This document shows positions 25,991-34,226 of a DNA stretch of 64,000 nucleotides, in pieces. The notes beneath the pieces are model-generated. The model saw only the letters and a program-made list of their open reading frames with translations, was not told the DNA's origin and did not search any database. Made by a program: the position numbers and the translations under genes. Source of the DNA: Comamonas flocculans (GTDB lineage Bacteria; Pseudomonadota; Gammaproteobacteria; Burkholderiales; Burkholderiaceae_C); the NCBI RefSeq assembly GCF_007954405.1, contig NZ_CP042344.1, forward strand, positions 2,852,001 to 2,916,000, in the 5' to 3' direction. How positions within the stretch are numbered: position 1 is the stretch's first letter; each line of letters starts with the position of its first letter.

Positions 25991-28081
25991 GTGAGATTGC
26001 GCACATTCCTCCCCGGCCTGGTCTTTGTTGCCGCGCTGTCGTCGGCCAATGCCTTGACTCTGGGGGCGGCAAGCGGGCGGGCAACGCTGGGATTGCCCGT
26101 CGATCTGAGTTTCGATGTCCGCTCGGACTCTGCGCGCGATACCGAAACCACCTGCGTTTCCGCTCAGGTTCGCATGGGCGATGTGCTCCTGCCCGATCGC
26201 GAAGTGCAGCTGAGCACCGTGCCTGCAGGCGCAGGCAGATTTCGCCTGCGCCTGCAGACCGCCATTGCCATCAACGAGCCCGTCCTTTCGGTGTCATTGC
26301 AGACGCGTTGCTCTGGAAGTGTCGCCCGCGATTACACGTTTTTGGTGGAAGCACCGGTTGCAACGGATCAGTCGCAGCCCGCGTCATCCACCACGCCGAG
26401 TACTGCCGCCGCGTCGCCACCCTCGCCGCTGAGCTCGGCAGAAGCAGCTGCCCCCGAGATTGAGGCGCTCCCCGCCCAGCGCGCACGTCCCCTGGCTGCT
26501 CCCGCTCGTGCACGGCGCGAAACCAGAGCTGCGGCGCGCCAGCGCCGGGCACCCCAGCGGGACGGTCTTGCTGCTCCCTCGCCATCACGTGAGCGCCCAC
26601 CTCCGGCGGCCAGGCGGGCCGAAGCAGCGCCTGCGGCGGCTCGGCAGGCCGAGGTGGCGCCGGGCGCGCAGGCCTTGCCCGAGCGCGGTCCGCGCCTGGT
26701 GATGGAACCCCTCGATAGCTGGCTGGAGACGCCGCCCCTGCTGCGCTTGACCATGGAGCTTGCGACGCCGGCGCCGGCCACCCCGCCGGGGCCGGATGCT
26801 GAGCAAAGCCGGCAGCTCTGGCGTGCCCTGAGCGATCCGCAGGCGCTGGCGCAACAGACGGTGCAGGCCAGCCAGGCTCAGGCACAACTTGCGCAGCTGC
26901 AGACGCAGTTGAAAGCCGAGCAGGCGGCGAGGGCCGAGCTTGCCGCGCGCGTTCAGGCGCTGCGCGAGGAGCGTTACGCCCCGCAGGTGGTGTATGGCCT
27001 GCTGGCTTTGTGGCTCCTGACACTCGCGGCCGCAGGCTGGCTGCTCTGGCAGCGCCGCCGGCCGCAACCCGCCGCTTGGCACGAGCCTGAGCGGGGACTG
27101 GCCGAGGATCTGGGCACGCAACTGGACGACGAGGATGAGGGCGGCTCCACGGTCTGGCCCCAGGCAGAGGCGCCGGGCGAACAAGGCGGCTTGCCCCGCG
27201 CGGCGGTGCAGGCACCGCTCCCGGCACCGGCGGCTGGTGATCTGCCCAAGCCTGTCCCGCCGGCCACTGCAAGCCTCGCTGCCCAGACGCTGACGCCGCC
27301 CTTGTCGGCGGTCATGCCCGGGGCGCAGGAGGGGTATGCCCGCGAGATTGAACACCCGGAAGAGCTGTTCGATGTGCTGCAGCAGGCCGAGTTCTTCATT
27401 TCGATCGGTGAGCACGAGGACGCGGTGGATGCGCTGCGCCGCCATATCGCTCAGCACCGCGCTTCGTCGCCGCTGGCGTATCTGGAATTGCTGCGCCTGT
27501 ACCACACGCTGGGCCGCGTGGCGGCTTTCGACGAGCTGCGCGCAGCCTTCGAAGAGCGCTTCAATGCCGACATTCCACCGTTTGCGACCTTTCAACGCGG
27601 CGGGCGCTTGCTCGAGGACTATCCCCGGCACCTGGCCCGCATCGAAGCGCTCTGGGGCAGTGCCGAAGTGCTCGACGAGATCCACCGCCTCATGTTCCGT
27701 GAGGGTGGGGCGGCCGAAGCGCAGCGCTTCGAGGTGCCCGCCTATGAAGACCTGCTGCTGCTGCTGGCGATTGCCGATACGACCGTTGGCAACGGCCAGC
27801 CGAAGGCGGGCCGCGGCCCGATCCAGGGTGGCCTGCAAGTGCCGCAGCCGCGGCATGACCTGCCTGCGGCGGAGCGCCCCGGCGTGGAGACCCTGGCCGG
27901 CGACCTGATGCTGCAACCTTCCGAGCAGATGCCGGCGCGCGGACACGAGCCCGACTCGGAAGCCGATGTGGCGGGCAATGTGGACACGCCCTCTCCGGCG
28001 GCGCCCTTGCATTTCGAGGACGGGCTGGTGCAGCTGACGCTGGAGCCCCAGGACGGTGGCAAGCGGGCGGACAAGTTCTGA
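25991..28081 (+). CDS. FimV-like inner-membrane protein
   Basis: 696 residues from GTG 25991, which gives a clean signal peptide (LRTFLPGLVFVAALSSANA). ATG 25964 is an alternative; no Shine-Dalgarno sequence is obvious for either. After the signal comes a FimV-type N-terminal domain (LTLGAASGRATLGLPVDLSF). Then follow an Ala/Pro/Arg-rich linker, a coiled coil of Gln/Ala repeats (about residues 290-325), one membrane span (YGLLALWLLTLAAAGWLLW) and a cytoplasmic part with a tetratricopeptide-like block (FDVLQQAEFFISIGEHEDAV). FimV proteins organise polar type IV pilus machinery in Pseudomonas. I see no LysM motif, and it is shorter than classical FimV, so a paralogue is likely. Confidence 0.68.
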   Translation: MRLRTFLPGLVFVAALSSANALTLGAASGRATLGLPVDLSFDVRSDSARDTETTCVSAQVRMGDVLLPDREVQLSTVPAGAGRFRLRLQTAIAINEPVLSVSLQTRCSGSVARDYTFLVEAPVATDQSQPASSTTPSTAAASPPSPLSSAEAAAPEIEALPAQRARPLAAPARARRETRAAARQRRAPQRDGLAAPSPSRERPPPAARRAEAAPAAARQAEVAPGAQALPERGPRLVMEPLDSWLETPPLLRLTMELATPAPATPPGPDAEQSRQLWRALSDPQALAQQTVQASQAQAQLAQLQTQLKAEQAARAELAARVQALREERYAPQVVYGLLALWLLTLAAAGWLLWQRRRPQPAAWHEPERGLAEDLGTQLDDEDEGGSTVWPQAEAPGEQGGLPRAAVQAPLPAPAAGDLPKPVPPATASLAAQTLTPPLSAVMPGAQEGYAREIEHPEELFDVLQQAEFFISIGEHEDAVDALRRHIAQHRASSPLAYLELLRLYHTLGRVAAFDELRAAFEERFNADIPPFATFQRGGRLLEDYPRHLARIEALWGSAEVLDEIHRLMFREGGAAEAQRFEVPAYEDLLLLLAIADTTVGNGQPKAGRGPIQGGLQVPQPRHDLPAAERPGVETLAGDLMLQPSEQMPARGHEPDSEADVAGNVDTPSPAAPLHFEDGLVQLTLEPQDGGKRADKF

Positions 28082-28101
28082 CCCGGGGCGCGGCCTGACC
28101 G

Positions 28102-29013
28102 TTATTGCACCCGGGGCGTCTGCATCAGCGCCATGAGCTGCTGCGCGGCCGCCCGCGGGTCGGCCGCCTGCACGATGGCGCGCACGACCGCGACCGAGCC
28201 GACCCCGCAGGCGCGCACCGCCGGCAGTTGCTCCGCGCCGATGCCGCCGATCGCCACCAGCGGGTAGGCGCACATCAGCCGGGCATAGTCGGCCAGCCGC
28301 GCCAGGCCCTGGGGGGCGGTAGGCATGGACTTGAGCGTGGTGGGAAAGACCGCGCCCAGGGCGATGTAGCTGGGGCCGAGCCGGTCGGCAGCCAGCATCT
28401 CGGCGTAGCCGTGGGTGCTGACGCCCAGGCGCAGGCCGCTGGCGCGCAAGGTGGCGAGTTGCGCGGGCTGCAACTGCTGCAGATCCTCCTGGCCCAGGTG
28501 CACGCCGTAGGCGCCGGCGGCGATGGCTGCCTGCCAGTGGTCGTTGATGAAGAGCCGTGTCGCGCTGCCCGCGACCGCGGCCACCGCGGCCTGCACCTCG
28601 GCGCCGATGAGGGCGGCATCCGCGTGCTTGCATCGCAGTTGCACCGTGGGGACGCCGGCCCCGGCCATGCGTGCTACCCAGGCGGCGTCCGGCACCACGG
28701 CGTACAGCCCCAGGGCCTTGGGGCAGGGCGCGAAGGCGTGGGGTTGCGGGCGCGGCTGCAGGCCGAAGTCCTGCGGTGCGTTGGGCCAGCGCGCGGCGTC
28801 GAAATGGCCGAGCCGGTCGGTCTGCGCCTGCCAGGCACTGGCCAGGACGAGCGCGTCGGGGGCGATGAAGCCCAGCGCGCTGCAGGCGGCCAGGGCTGCG
28901 CGGTGGACGGGGGGGCCCATCGAATGCCCGGCGGGCACGGGCTGGGCCGGGAAGCCGGCCAGGCGAGCGCGGTGCTGCGAGACGATGGCCTGCTGCATGG
29001 CGGCTTCGTTCAT
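28102..29013 (-). CDS. thiE: Thiamine-phosphate synthase ThiE with N-terminal extension
   Basis: 303 residues from the ATG complementary to 29011-29013. The ThiE barrel starts only near residue 100 ([13 protein letters not shown]) and shows PTVQLRCKHAD, FINDHWQAAIAAGAYGVHLGQEDL, LGVSTHGYAEM, YIALGAVFPTTLKS and the phosphate-binding PLVAIGGIGAEQL. It joins HMP pyrophosphate and thiazole phosphate into thiamine phosphate. The first ~98 residues (with HRAALAACSALGF and APDALVLASAW) are outside the ThiE fold and I cannot assign them a function. The start overlaps the thiG stop by four bases. It is the last gene of thiO-thiS-thiG-thiE. Confidence 0.9.
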   Translation of the reverse strand: MNEAAMQQAIVSQHRARLAGFPAQPVPAGHSMGPPVHRAALAACSALGFIAPDALVLASAWQAQTDRLGHFDAARWPNAPQDFGLQPRPQPHAFAPCPKALGLYAVVPDAAWVARMAGAGVPTVQLRCKHADAALIGAEVQAAVAAVAGSATRLFINDHWQAAIAAGAYGVHLGQEDLQQLQPAQLATLRASGLRLGVSTHGYAEMLAADRLGPSYIALGAVFPTTLKSMPTAPQGLARLADYARLMCAYPLVAIGGIGAEQLPAVRACGVGSVAVVRAIVQAADPRAAAQQLMALMQTPRVQ

Positions 29014-29828
29014 GCGCCGGCCCCGCTGCCTTGGTGCCAGAAAGGGGTTCCAAGCACCGGCGTGCTGGCTTGCGCCGATTTTTGCGGCTGCATGGCGCCG
29101 GCCAGGAAGGCCGCGCGCCCGGCTTGCACCGCATCGGCGAAGGCGCCGGCCATCTGCGCGGGGTCGGTGGCCAGCGCCACCGCGGTATTGAGCAGCACCC
29201 CGTCGAAGCCCCACTCCATCACCTGGCAGGCGTGCGACGGCAGCCCCAGGCCGGCGTCCACCAGCATGGGCACGGCCAGGCGCTCGCGCAGCAGCCGCAG
29301 ACCGTGCGGGTTGACCGGGCCGTGGCCCGTGCCTATGGGCGCGGCCCAGGGCATGACGGCCTGGCAGCCGGCGTCCACCAGGCGCTGGCAGACGACCAGG
29401 TCCTCGGTGCAGTAGGGCAGCACCTTGAAGCCGTCCTCGACCAACGCGTGGGCGGCGTCGACGAGCTGCAGGGTGTCGGGCTGCAGGGTGTAGTCGTCGC
29501 CTATCACTTCCAGCTTGATCCAGGGCGTGGCGAAGACTTCGCGCGCCATCTGGGCGGTGGTGATCGCTTCCTGCGCGCTGCGGCAACCGGCGGTATTGGG
29601 CAGCACCCTGCAGCCCATCTGCTGCAGCAGTTGCCAGAAACCACGGCCTGAATCCGGCTTGGCGCCCTGGCGGCGCAGCGACGCGGTGAGCATGGCCGGG
29701 CGCGCACGCGCCACGGCCGCCTGCAGGATGGCGGGCGAGGGGTAGCGCGAGGTGCCCAGCAGCAGGCGGCTGGAGAAATGCTCGCCGTAGAGCACGAGCG
29801 CGTCGTCGGGGGAGGCGGGGTGGGACAT
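29010..29828 (-). CDS. thiG: Thiazole synthase ThiG
   Basis: 272 residues. It is a TIM-barrel enzyme that builds the thiazole ring from DXP, dehydroglycine and ThiS thiocarboxylate. The Schiff-base lysine is Lys105 in PWIKLEVIGD; RLLLGTSRYPS, PNTAGCRSAQEA, GTGHGPVNP and VDAGLGLPSHA are diagnostic. A ~15-residue C-terminal tail follows the barrel. It begins 3 bp after thiS and overlaps thiE by four bases. Confidence 0.96.
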   Translation of the reverse strand: MSHPASPDDALVLYGEHFSSRLLLGTSRYPSPAILQAAVARARPAMLTASLRRQGAKPDSGRGFWQLLQQMGCRVLPNTAGCRSAQEAITTAQMAREVFATPWIKLEVIGDDYTLQPDTLQLVDAAHALVEDGFKVLPYCTEDLVVCQRLVDAGCQAVMPWAAPIGTGHGPVNPHGLRLLRERLAVPMLVDAGLGLPSHACQVMEWGFDGVLLNTAVALATDPAQMAGAFADAVQAGRAAFLAGAMQPQKSAQASTPVLGTPFWHQGSGAGA

Positions 29829-29831
29829 GGC

Positions 29832-30029
29832 TCAACCGCCCGTCACGGGCGCAATGATTTCGATCTGGTCGCCGGCGCGCAGAGGCTGGCTGGCCCAGGC
29901 CGACTGGGGAATGAACTGGAGGTTGACCGCGACCGCAAAGGGCGGCGTGGGCGCGAGGTGGGCGATGGCGTCACTCACACGGGCGCCTTCGGGCAGTTCG
30001 GCGCTCTGGCCGTTCAAGGTGACTTTCAT
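29832..30029 (-). CDS. thiS: Sulfur carrier protein ThiS
   Basis: 65 residues from the ATG complementary to 30027-30029: MKVTLNGQSAELPEGARVSD... ending in ...IIAPVTGG. The ubiquitin-like fold and C-terminal Gly-Gly are those of ThiS, which is adenylated and thiocarboxylated to deliver sulfur to ThiG. It overlaps the thiO stop by four bases and lies 3 bp before thiG. Because it is small it is easily missed inside a longer open frame on this strand. Confidence 0.95.
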   Translation of the reverse strand: MKVTLNGQSAELPEGARVSDAIAHLAPTPPFAVAVNLQFIPQSAWASQPLRAGDQIEIIAPVTGG

Positions 30030-31153
30030 GGCGATGTCTCCGGCCCCATTTGCAGGCGCAGGCCGAATTGCGCAGCCAGGCTGGAGCGCCCTTCGCGGAT
30101 GAACTGCAGCGCCACGTCCAGCAGGGCGGGCGCGATCAGGTAGCCGTGGCGGTACAGGCCGTTGATCTGCAGCGTGCGCGCGGCCGGCATGCGCAGCGCC
30201 GGGTTGTTGTCGGGCAACGCCGGGCGGCACTGCGTGGCGACTTCGAGGATGCGCGCCTGGGCAAAGCCGCTGTGCAGCGCGTAGGCGGCGCTCAGCAGCT
30301 CCAGCACGGACTGCACGCTGGCGGGGGAGAGGTCGTCGGACTCGATTTCGGTCGCGCCGATGACGAACACGTGCTCCTGCCTGGGCACGACGTAGACCGC
30401 GTAGCGCGGGTGCACCAGGCGCGTGGGCCGCGCCAGCGTGACCTCGGGCGCGTGCACGCGCACGACTTCGCCGCGCACGCCGCGCAGTGCGGGCCAGTCG
30501 GCGCGTGCGCCCAGACCGCGGCAGTCGAGCAGCAGGTCGGGCTGGCCGGGGCTGCCCGGCGCAAAGTCCGCCAGCGCCTTGCGGCTGTGCCAGTGTGTCG
30601 CCACGCCCAGTTCCTGCATGCGGGTGGCCAGCGCGGCCAGCAGCTGGCGGTTGTCCAGCTGGCCTTCGCCCGGCAGGTACAGGCCGGCGTGAAAGCGCCC
30701 GGCCAGCGCCGGCTCGTGCCGCGCGATGCCGGCTGCATCCAGCATCTGCGCGGCGGGCAGATCGGGCAGCAGCGCCTGGGTGCGCGCCAGCTTGTCCCGC
30801 AGGCGGGCGGCCTCGGCGCCGTCCTGCCAGTGCCAGACGATGAGCGTGCCGTTTTGCTGCAAGAACACCGGCCGGCCCAAATCGCCGAGCAGCTCGGGCC
30901 AGCGGCGCATGCCGTACCGCCCCATGCGCACGACGGCGGGCTCGCTCACCGCGGCCTCGGCCAGCGGGGCCAGCATGGCGGCAGCCACGCGCGCGGCCGA
31001 TGCTTCGCCTTCGGGGCCGCCGGCGTCGTGCACTTGCACGCTCCAGCCCTCGCGCGCCAGAGCGACGGCCAGCAGGCGGCCCATCAGGCCGGCGCCCAGA
31101 ATGGCGATGCGGCCGTGGCCAGGGGAGAGGGCGGGCAAGTACATCGTGTCCAT
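30026..31153 (-). CDS. thiO: Glycine oxidase-like FAD enzyme ThiO
   Basis: 375 residues. It is a DAO-family flavoprotein: the dinucleotide-binding motif is RIAILGAGLMGRLLAVALAREG (residues ~15-36), followed by ARVAAAMLAPLAE, GVRGEVVRVHAPE and a C-terminal NGLYRHGYLIAPALLD. ThiO oxidises glycine to the dehydroglycine used by ThiG. It is the first gene of the thiOSGE set and overlaps thiS by four bases. Its upstream region (31154-31375) is shared with the divergent thiD and has only a weak resemblance to a TPP riboswitch. Confidence 0.9.
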   Translation of the reverse strand: MDTMYLPALSPGHGRIAILGAGLMGRLLAVALAREGWSVQVHDAGGPEGEASAARVAAAMLAPLAEAAVSEPAVVRMGRYGMRRWPELLGDLGRPVFLQQNGTLIVWHWQDGAEAARLRDKLARTQALLPDLPAAQMLDAAGIARHEPALAGRFHAGLYLPGEGQLDNRQLLAALATRMQELGVATHWHSRKALADFAPGSPGQPDLLLDCRGLGARADWPALRGVRGEVVRVHAPEVTLARPTRLVHPRYAVYVVPRQEHVFVIGATEIESDDLSPASVQSVLELLSAAYALHSGFAQARILEVATQCRPALPDNNPALRMPAARTLQINGLYRHGYLIAPALLDVALQFIREGRSSLAAQFGLRLQMGPETSP

Positions 31154-31375
31154 GGATGGTCAAATCCGGGGACAAGACGGCGCGCTGCGAAGCCCCCCCG
31201 GGCAGGCAGGGCCTGGATCGGGTGATGGAGCGCCCTGCGCTTCAGGGAATTCATCGGCCCCGGCGCCTGGGCCGACCGGGACACCCTCGTTTCGTCGAAA
31301 AGCGGGCTTTGGAGCAAGGGCTCTGCCGCGCCGCGTCCCGGGGCCGCCTGCGGGCTTGCCCGATAATTTGCCGCC

Positions 31376-32230
31376 ATGACGCAAGCCGCACCCACCCCCG
31401 CCGCGCCGCGCTACGTGCGCGTGCTCTCCATCGCCGGCTCGGACAGCGGCGGCGGCGCCGGCATCCAGGCCGACCTCAAGACCTTCAGCGCGCTGGGCTG
31501 CTACGGCATGACGGCGATCACCGCGATCACCGCGCAGAACACCCAGGGCGTGCGCGCCATCCATGCGGTGCCGGCGCAGATGGTGCGCGAGCAGATCGAC
31601 GCGGTGGTGCAGGACATCGGCGTGGACGCGGTCAAGATCGGCATGCTGGCCACGCCCGAGGTGGTGCGCGTGGTGGCCGACGCCATCCGCCGCCACGGCC
31701 TGCGCCGCGTGGTGCTGGACCCGGTGATGGTGGCCACCAGCGGCGACCGCCTGATAGCGCGCGAGACGGTGGATGCGCTGGTGGCCGAGCTGTTCGCGCT
31801 GGCCGAGGTGATCACGCCCAACCTGGACGAGGCCGCGCTGCTGCTGGGCCACGGCATCGACGGCGTGCCGGCGCTCTCCAGTGCGGCGCAGGCGCTGCGC
31901 GCGCTGGGCGCGCCGGCGGTGCTGCTCAAGGGCGGGCATCTGCCCGGCGACTGGGTGGTGGACGTGCTGGCGACGGCCGATGGCCGCCAAGAGCGGCTGG
32001 AGTCGGCGCGCATCGCCACGCACAACGGCCACGGCACGGGCTGCACGCTGTCGTCGGCGATTGCCGCCTTCCTCGCCCAGGGCCAGCCGCTGGCGCAGGC
32101 GGTGCGCCACGCGCGCGGCTACATCCTGGGCGCGATCACCGCGGGGGCCCGGGTGCGCACCGGCCAGGGGCACGGGCCGCTGAACCACGCTTATGCGCCG
32201 CGGCTTCAGCATATCGTGCAGACTAGCTGA
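31376..32230 (+). CDS. thiD: Hydroxymethylpyrimidine/phosphomethylpyrimidine kinase ThiD
   Basis: 284 residues. It is a ribokinase-family enzyme: SIAGSDSGGGAGIQADLKTF at the N terminus, then YGMTAITAITAQNT, VLDPVMVATSGDRL, LTPN-like ITPNLDEA and the anion-hole/catalytic block HNGHGTGCTLSSAI. It phosphorylates HMP twice to supply HMP pyrophosphate to ThiE. It is divergent from thiO and convergent with the cytX-type permease, so it interrupts an otherwise same-strand thiamine block. A repeat copy (32233-32280) begins right after its stop and may act as terminator. Confidence 0.94.
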   Translation: MTQAAPTPAAPRYVRVLSIAGSDSGGGAGIQADLKTFSALGCYGMTAITAITAQNTQGVRAIHAVPAQMVREQIDAVVQDIGVDAVKIGMLATPEVVRVVADAIRRHGLRRVVLDPVMVATSGDRLIARETVDALVAELFALAEVITPNLDEAALLLGHGIDGVPALSSAAQALRALGAPAVLLKGGHLPGDWVVDVLATADGRQERLESARIATHNGHGTGCTLSSAIAAFLAQGQPLAQAVRHARGYILGAITAGARVRTGQGHGPLNHAYAPRLQHIVQTS

Positions 32231-32232
32231 TT

Positions 32233-32280
32233 GATAGCTGCTGGCGCAGGCCAGCAAAGGGTTTGCGATAGTTTTCATTT
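32233..32280 (+). repeat. Interspersed ~45-bp hairpin repeat, copy 2 (after thiD)
   Basis: GATAGCTGCTGGCGCAGGCC followed by AGCAAAGGGTTTGCGATAG and a T-run. It has the same orientation as the copies at 8141, 37121 and 42718. It starts two bases after the thiD stop and reads sense to thiD, so it can serve as an intrinsic terminator. It lies head-to-head with the next copy. Confidence 0.7.
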
Positions 32281-32281
32281 G

Positions 32282-32320
32282 TAAAACCTTGGCTGGAAAG
32301 CGCTGGCAGCTCTCATTTTG
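32282..32320 (-). repeat. Interspersed ~45-bp hairpin repeat, copy 3 (3' end of cytX)
   Basis: TAAAACCTTGGCTGGAAAGC then GCTGGCAGCTCTCATTTT; in reverse complement it aligns with the other copies. It overlaps the last bases of the permease gene (stop at 32313-32315) and reads sense to it, so with copy 2 it forms an inverted pair able to terminate from both sides. Confidence 0.65.
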
Positions 32321-33605
32321 TTGGGCGCCGGGTCAGCAGCGCGAGCACGAAGCACAGCGCCAGCGTGGGCAGCGCCGAGCTGCCCAGCGCCGGCAGGAAG
32401 CGCGGCGCCGCGTGGTAGAAGGCGATGCCCACGAGCCAGATCAGCGTTGCGCCCCAGTGCACGGCGCGCGCCCGCGACAGCAGTGCGGCCGCCGGCACGC
32501 CAAAGGCCAGGCGGCCCAGGATCACCCCGAACAGCGGCACGAAGACCGAGCTGAGCAGCAGCAAGAAGGGCTCCAGGCTGTGCATCGGCAGCACCAGCGC
32601 AAAGCCGGTGCAGGCCAGCGCCATCACCACGCCCCAGCGGCGGATGCTCCAGCGCGGCTGCAGGCTGTGCAGCGACACCGAGCCGGAATAGGCGTCGCCG
32701 TAGGCGTTGTCGATCTCGTCGATCAGGATCAGCGACAGCGCGATCAGGCCGCCCTGGGCCAGCAGCAGCGCGGTCACCAGGTTTTCGCTGGGCAGCACCA
32801 GCGCCACCAGCACGCCCAGGCCATAGCACCAGATGTTGGCGATCGCGTAGCCCAGCCAGGTGCCGTGCAGCGTGCTGCGCCCGCTCCTGCCGTGGCGCGC
32901 GTAGTCGGCCACCAGCGGCAGCCAGGACACCGGCATGGCGATCACCAGGTCGATGGCTGACAGCGCGCCCATGCTCCCGTCGCCGCTGCGCTCCCACAGC
33001 GCGCTCAAGCCCTGCGCCTGCGCCATGCCGGAAAACTGCCAGCTCAGCCACAACAGCGACAGCACCACCAGCGGCAGCGCGATGCGCGCGATCAGCTTGC
33101 GCACCAGCGCCACCATCGAGCCGCTGATGAGCGCCAGCACCACCGCGCCCCAGGCGAGCGTGGCCAGCAGCGGCCCCTGGCTGCTGGTGAGCATGCCCGC
33201 CTGCCGGCCGATGGCGACGGTGGCGTCGCGCATCACCACCAGCTCGAACGCACCCCAGCCCAGCAGCTGCACGATGTTGAGCACGATGGGCAGGCTGGCA
33301 AAGCGCCGGCCATAGACCACGTGCATCAGCCCGGCGCTGGCCAGGCCGCTGTCGCAGCCGAGCTTGCCGACCCAGCCCAGCAGCCCCGCGCCGATGAGGG
33401 AGCCGACGACGATGGCCGCCAGCGCCTCGCGCGTGCTCAGCGCCGGTATCAGGTAGGCGCCCACCTGCATTACCAGCAGGCCCACGCCCAGGCTGAACCA
33501 CAGCGAGGCGTGGTCGCGCCAGCCAAAGGCGCGTGCGCCGCTGGCCAGCGGTGTCAGGGCTTCATTGTTTGCCGCGCGGGCGGGTGATGGTGTGCTCACT
33601 GGCAT
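32313..33605 (-). CDS. NCS1-family permease, probable hydroxymethylpyrimidine transporter (CytX-like)
   Basis: 430 residues from the ATG complementary to 33603-33605. About twelve hydrophobic segments are visible, the first being ASLWFSLGVGLLVMQVGAYL. The sequence has NCS1 (purine/cytosine permease) features such as QLLGWGAFELVVMRDA, PVSWLPLVADYARHG and NAYGDAYSGSVSL. Because a TPP riboswitch precedes it and thiamine genes flank it, import of HMP or a related thiamine precursor (CytX role) is inferred; cytosine or another base is possible. The 3' end overlaps a repeat copy. Confidence 0.82.
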   Translation of the reverse strand: MPVSTPSPARAANNEALTPLASGARAFGWRDHASLWFSLGVGLLVMQVGAYLIPALSTREALAAIVVGSLIGAGLLGWVGKLGCDSGLASAGLMHVVYGRRFASLPIVLNIVQLLGWGAFELVVMRDATVAIGRQAGMLTSSQGPLLATLAWGAVVLALISGSMVALVRKLIARIALPLVVLSLLWLSWQFSGMAQAQGLSALWERSGDGSMGALSAIDLVIAMPVSWLPLVADYARHGRSGRSTLHGTWLGYAIANIWCYGLGVLVALVLPSENLVTALLLAQGGLIALSLILIDEIDNAYGDAYSGSVSLHSLQPRWSIRRWGVVMALACTGFALVLPMHSLEPFLLLLSSVFVPLFGVILGRLAFGVPAAALLSRARAVHWGATLIWLVGIAFYHAAPRFLPALGSSALPTLALCFVLALLTRRPTK

Positions 33606-33677
33606 GCTCCTTGTGCGTGCGCGCGGGCAGCCGCACAAGAAAGCAGTGGCGAAGAATTCGCAGCCGTGTCGTGAGCG

Positions 33678-33756
33678 TGCTTCCCTGCGCGAGGATGATC
33701 TCAATCAGGTTCAAAGGGACTGTCTCAGCCGATCGCTCGGCACCCCCAGCAGCGGC
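33678..33756 (-). promoter_or_regulatory. TPP riboswitch (THI element) upstream of the CytX-like permease
   Basis: On the minus strand the segment holds, in order, GGGGGTGCC, GGCTGAGA, CCCTTTGAACCTGATT and GCGCAGGGAA, the invariant blocks of the thiamine pyrophosphate aptamer. It ends about 75 bases before the permease start. It should reduce permease expression when TPP is plentiful. It begins only ~30 bp downstream of the fdxA stop on the same strand, so any dedicated promoter must overlap the fdxA 3' end. Confidence 0.93.
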
Positions 33757-33785
33757 CGATTGTAGGCCAGTGGCGCAGCGCGCCG

Positions 33786-34115
33786 TCAGCGCTCCAGGTA
33801 TTTGAGCTTTTCGCGCACGCCGTTCCATTCGTCGGCGTCCGGCATGGGTTCGTGGCGCCGCGCCAGGGTCTTCCAGCCCGGCGCGTTGGTCAGCTCGGCG
33901 TTGAGCGCGATGAAGTGCTGCTCATCGGCCGGCACATCCTCTTCCGCAAAGATGGCATTGGCCGGGCACTCGGGCACGCAGACGGCGCAGTCTATGCACT
34001 CGTCCGGGTTGATCACGAGCATGTTGGGCCCTTCGACGAAGCAGTCGACCGGGCAAACGTCCACACAGTCGGTGTATTTGCACTTGATGCAGTTGTCGGA
34101 GACGACGTGGGTCAT
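33786..34115 (-). CDS. fdxA: Seven-iron ferredoxin FdxA
   Basis: 109 residues. The Cys pattern (Cys9, 12, 17, 21, 25 and Cys40, 43, 46, 50) is that of Azotobacter-type ferredoxins carrying one [3Fe-4S] and one [4Fe-4S] cluster. The start [20 protein letters not shown] and the C-terminal ~45-residue extension are typical of proteobacterial FdxA. It is an electron carrier; the partner cannot be deduced here. It sits between the haem cluster and the TPP riboswitch on the same strand. Confidence 0.95.
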   Translation of the reverse strand: MTHVVSDNCIKCKYTDCVDVCPVDCFVEGPNMLVINPDECIDCAVCVPECPANAIFAEEDVPADEQHFIALNAELTNAPGWKTLARRHEPMPDADEWNGVREKLKYLER

Positions 34116-34226
34116 GGCACTACCAGCAAGGGGGAACGAATCAACGCTCTGATTTTAGGTGGCGCTGGCAGGGGCCGGCCGCGGGCCGTCCCTATCAGCG
34201 CAATGGAAAAAGAGTGAAGCGGCTTC

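Noticed and set aside
26585..29134. An 849-codon minus-strand open frame across the FimV-like gene and thiE
   Set aside because: thiE is recognisable in this region, in the frame used by its own start at 29013; the upstream and downstream parts have no family features and oppose the FimV-like gene.
34139..34195. GC-rich GGCCGGCCGCGGGCC near the fdxA upstream region as a terminator for the hem genes
   Set aside because: It lies beyond the hemY stop in the right direction but has no clean stem with a following T-run, so I did not list it.
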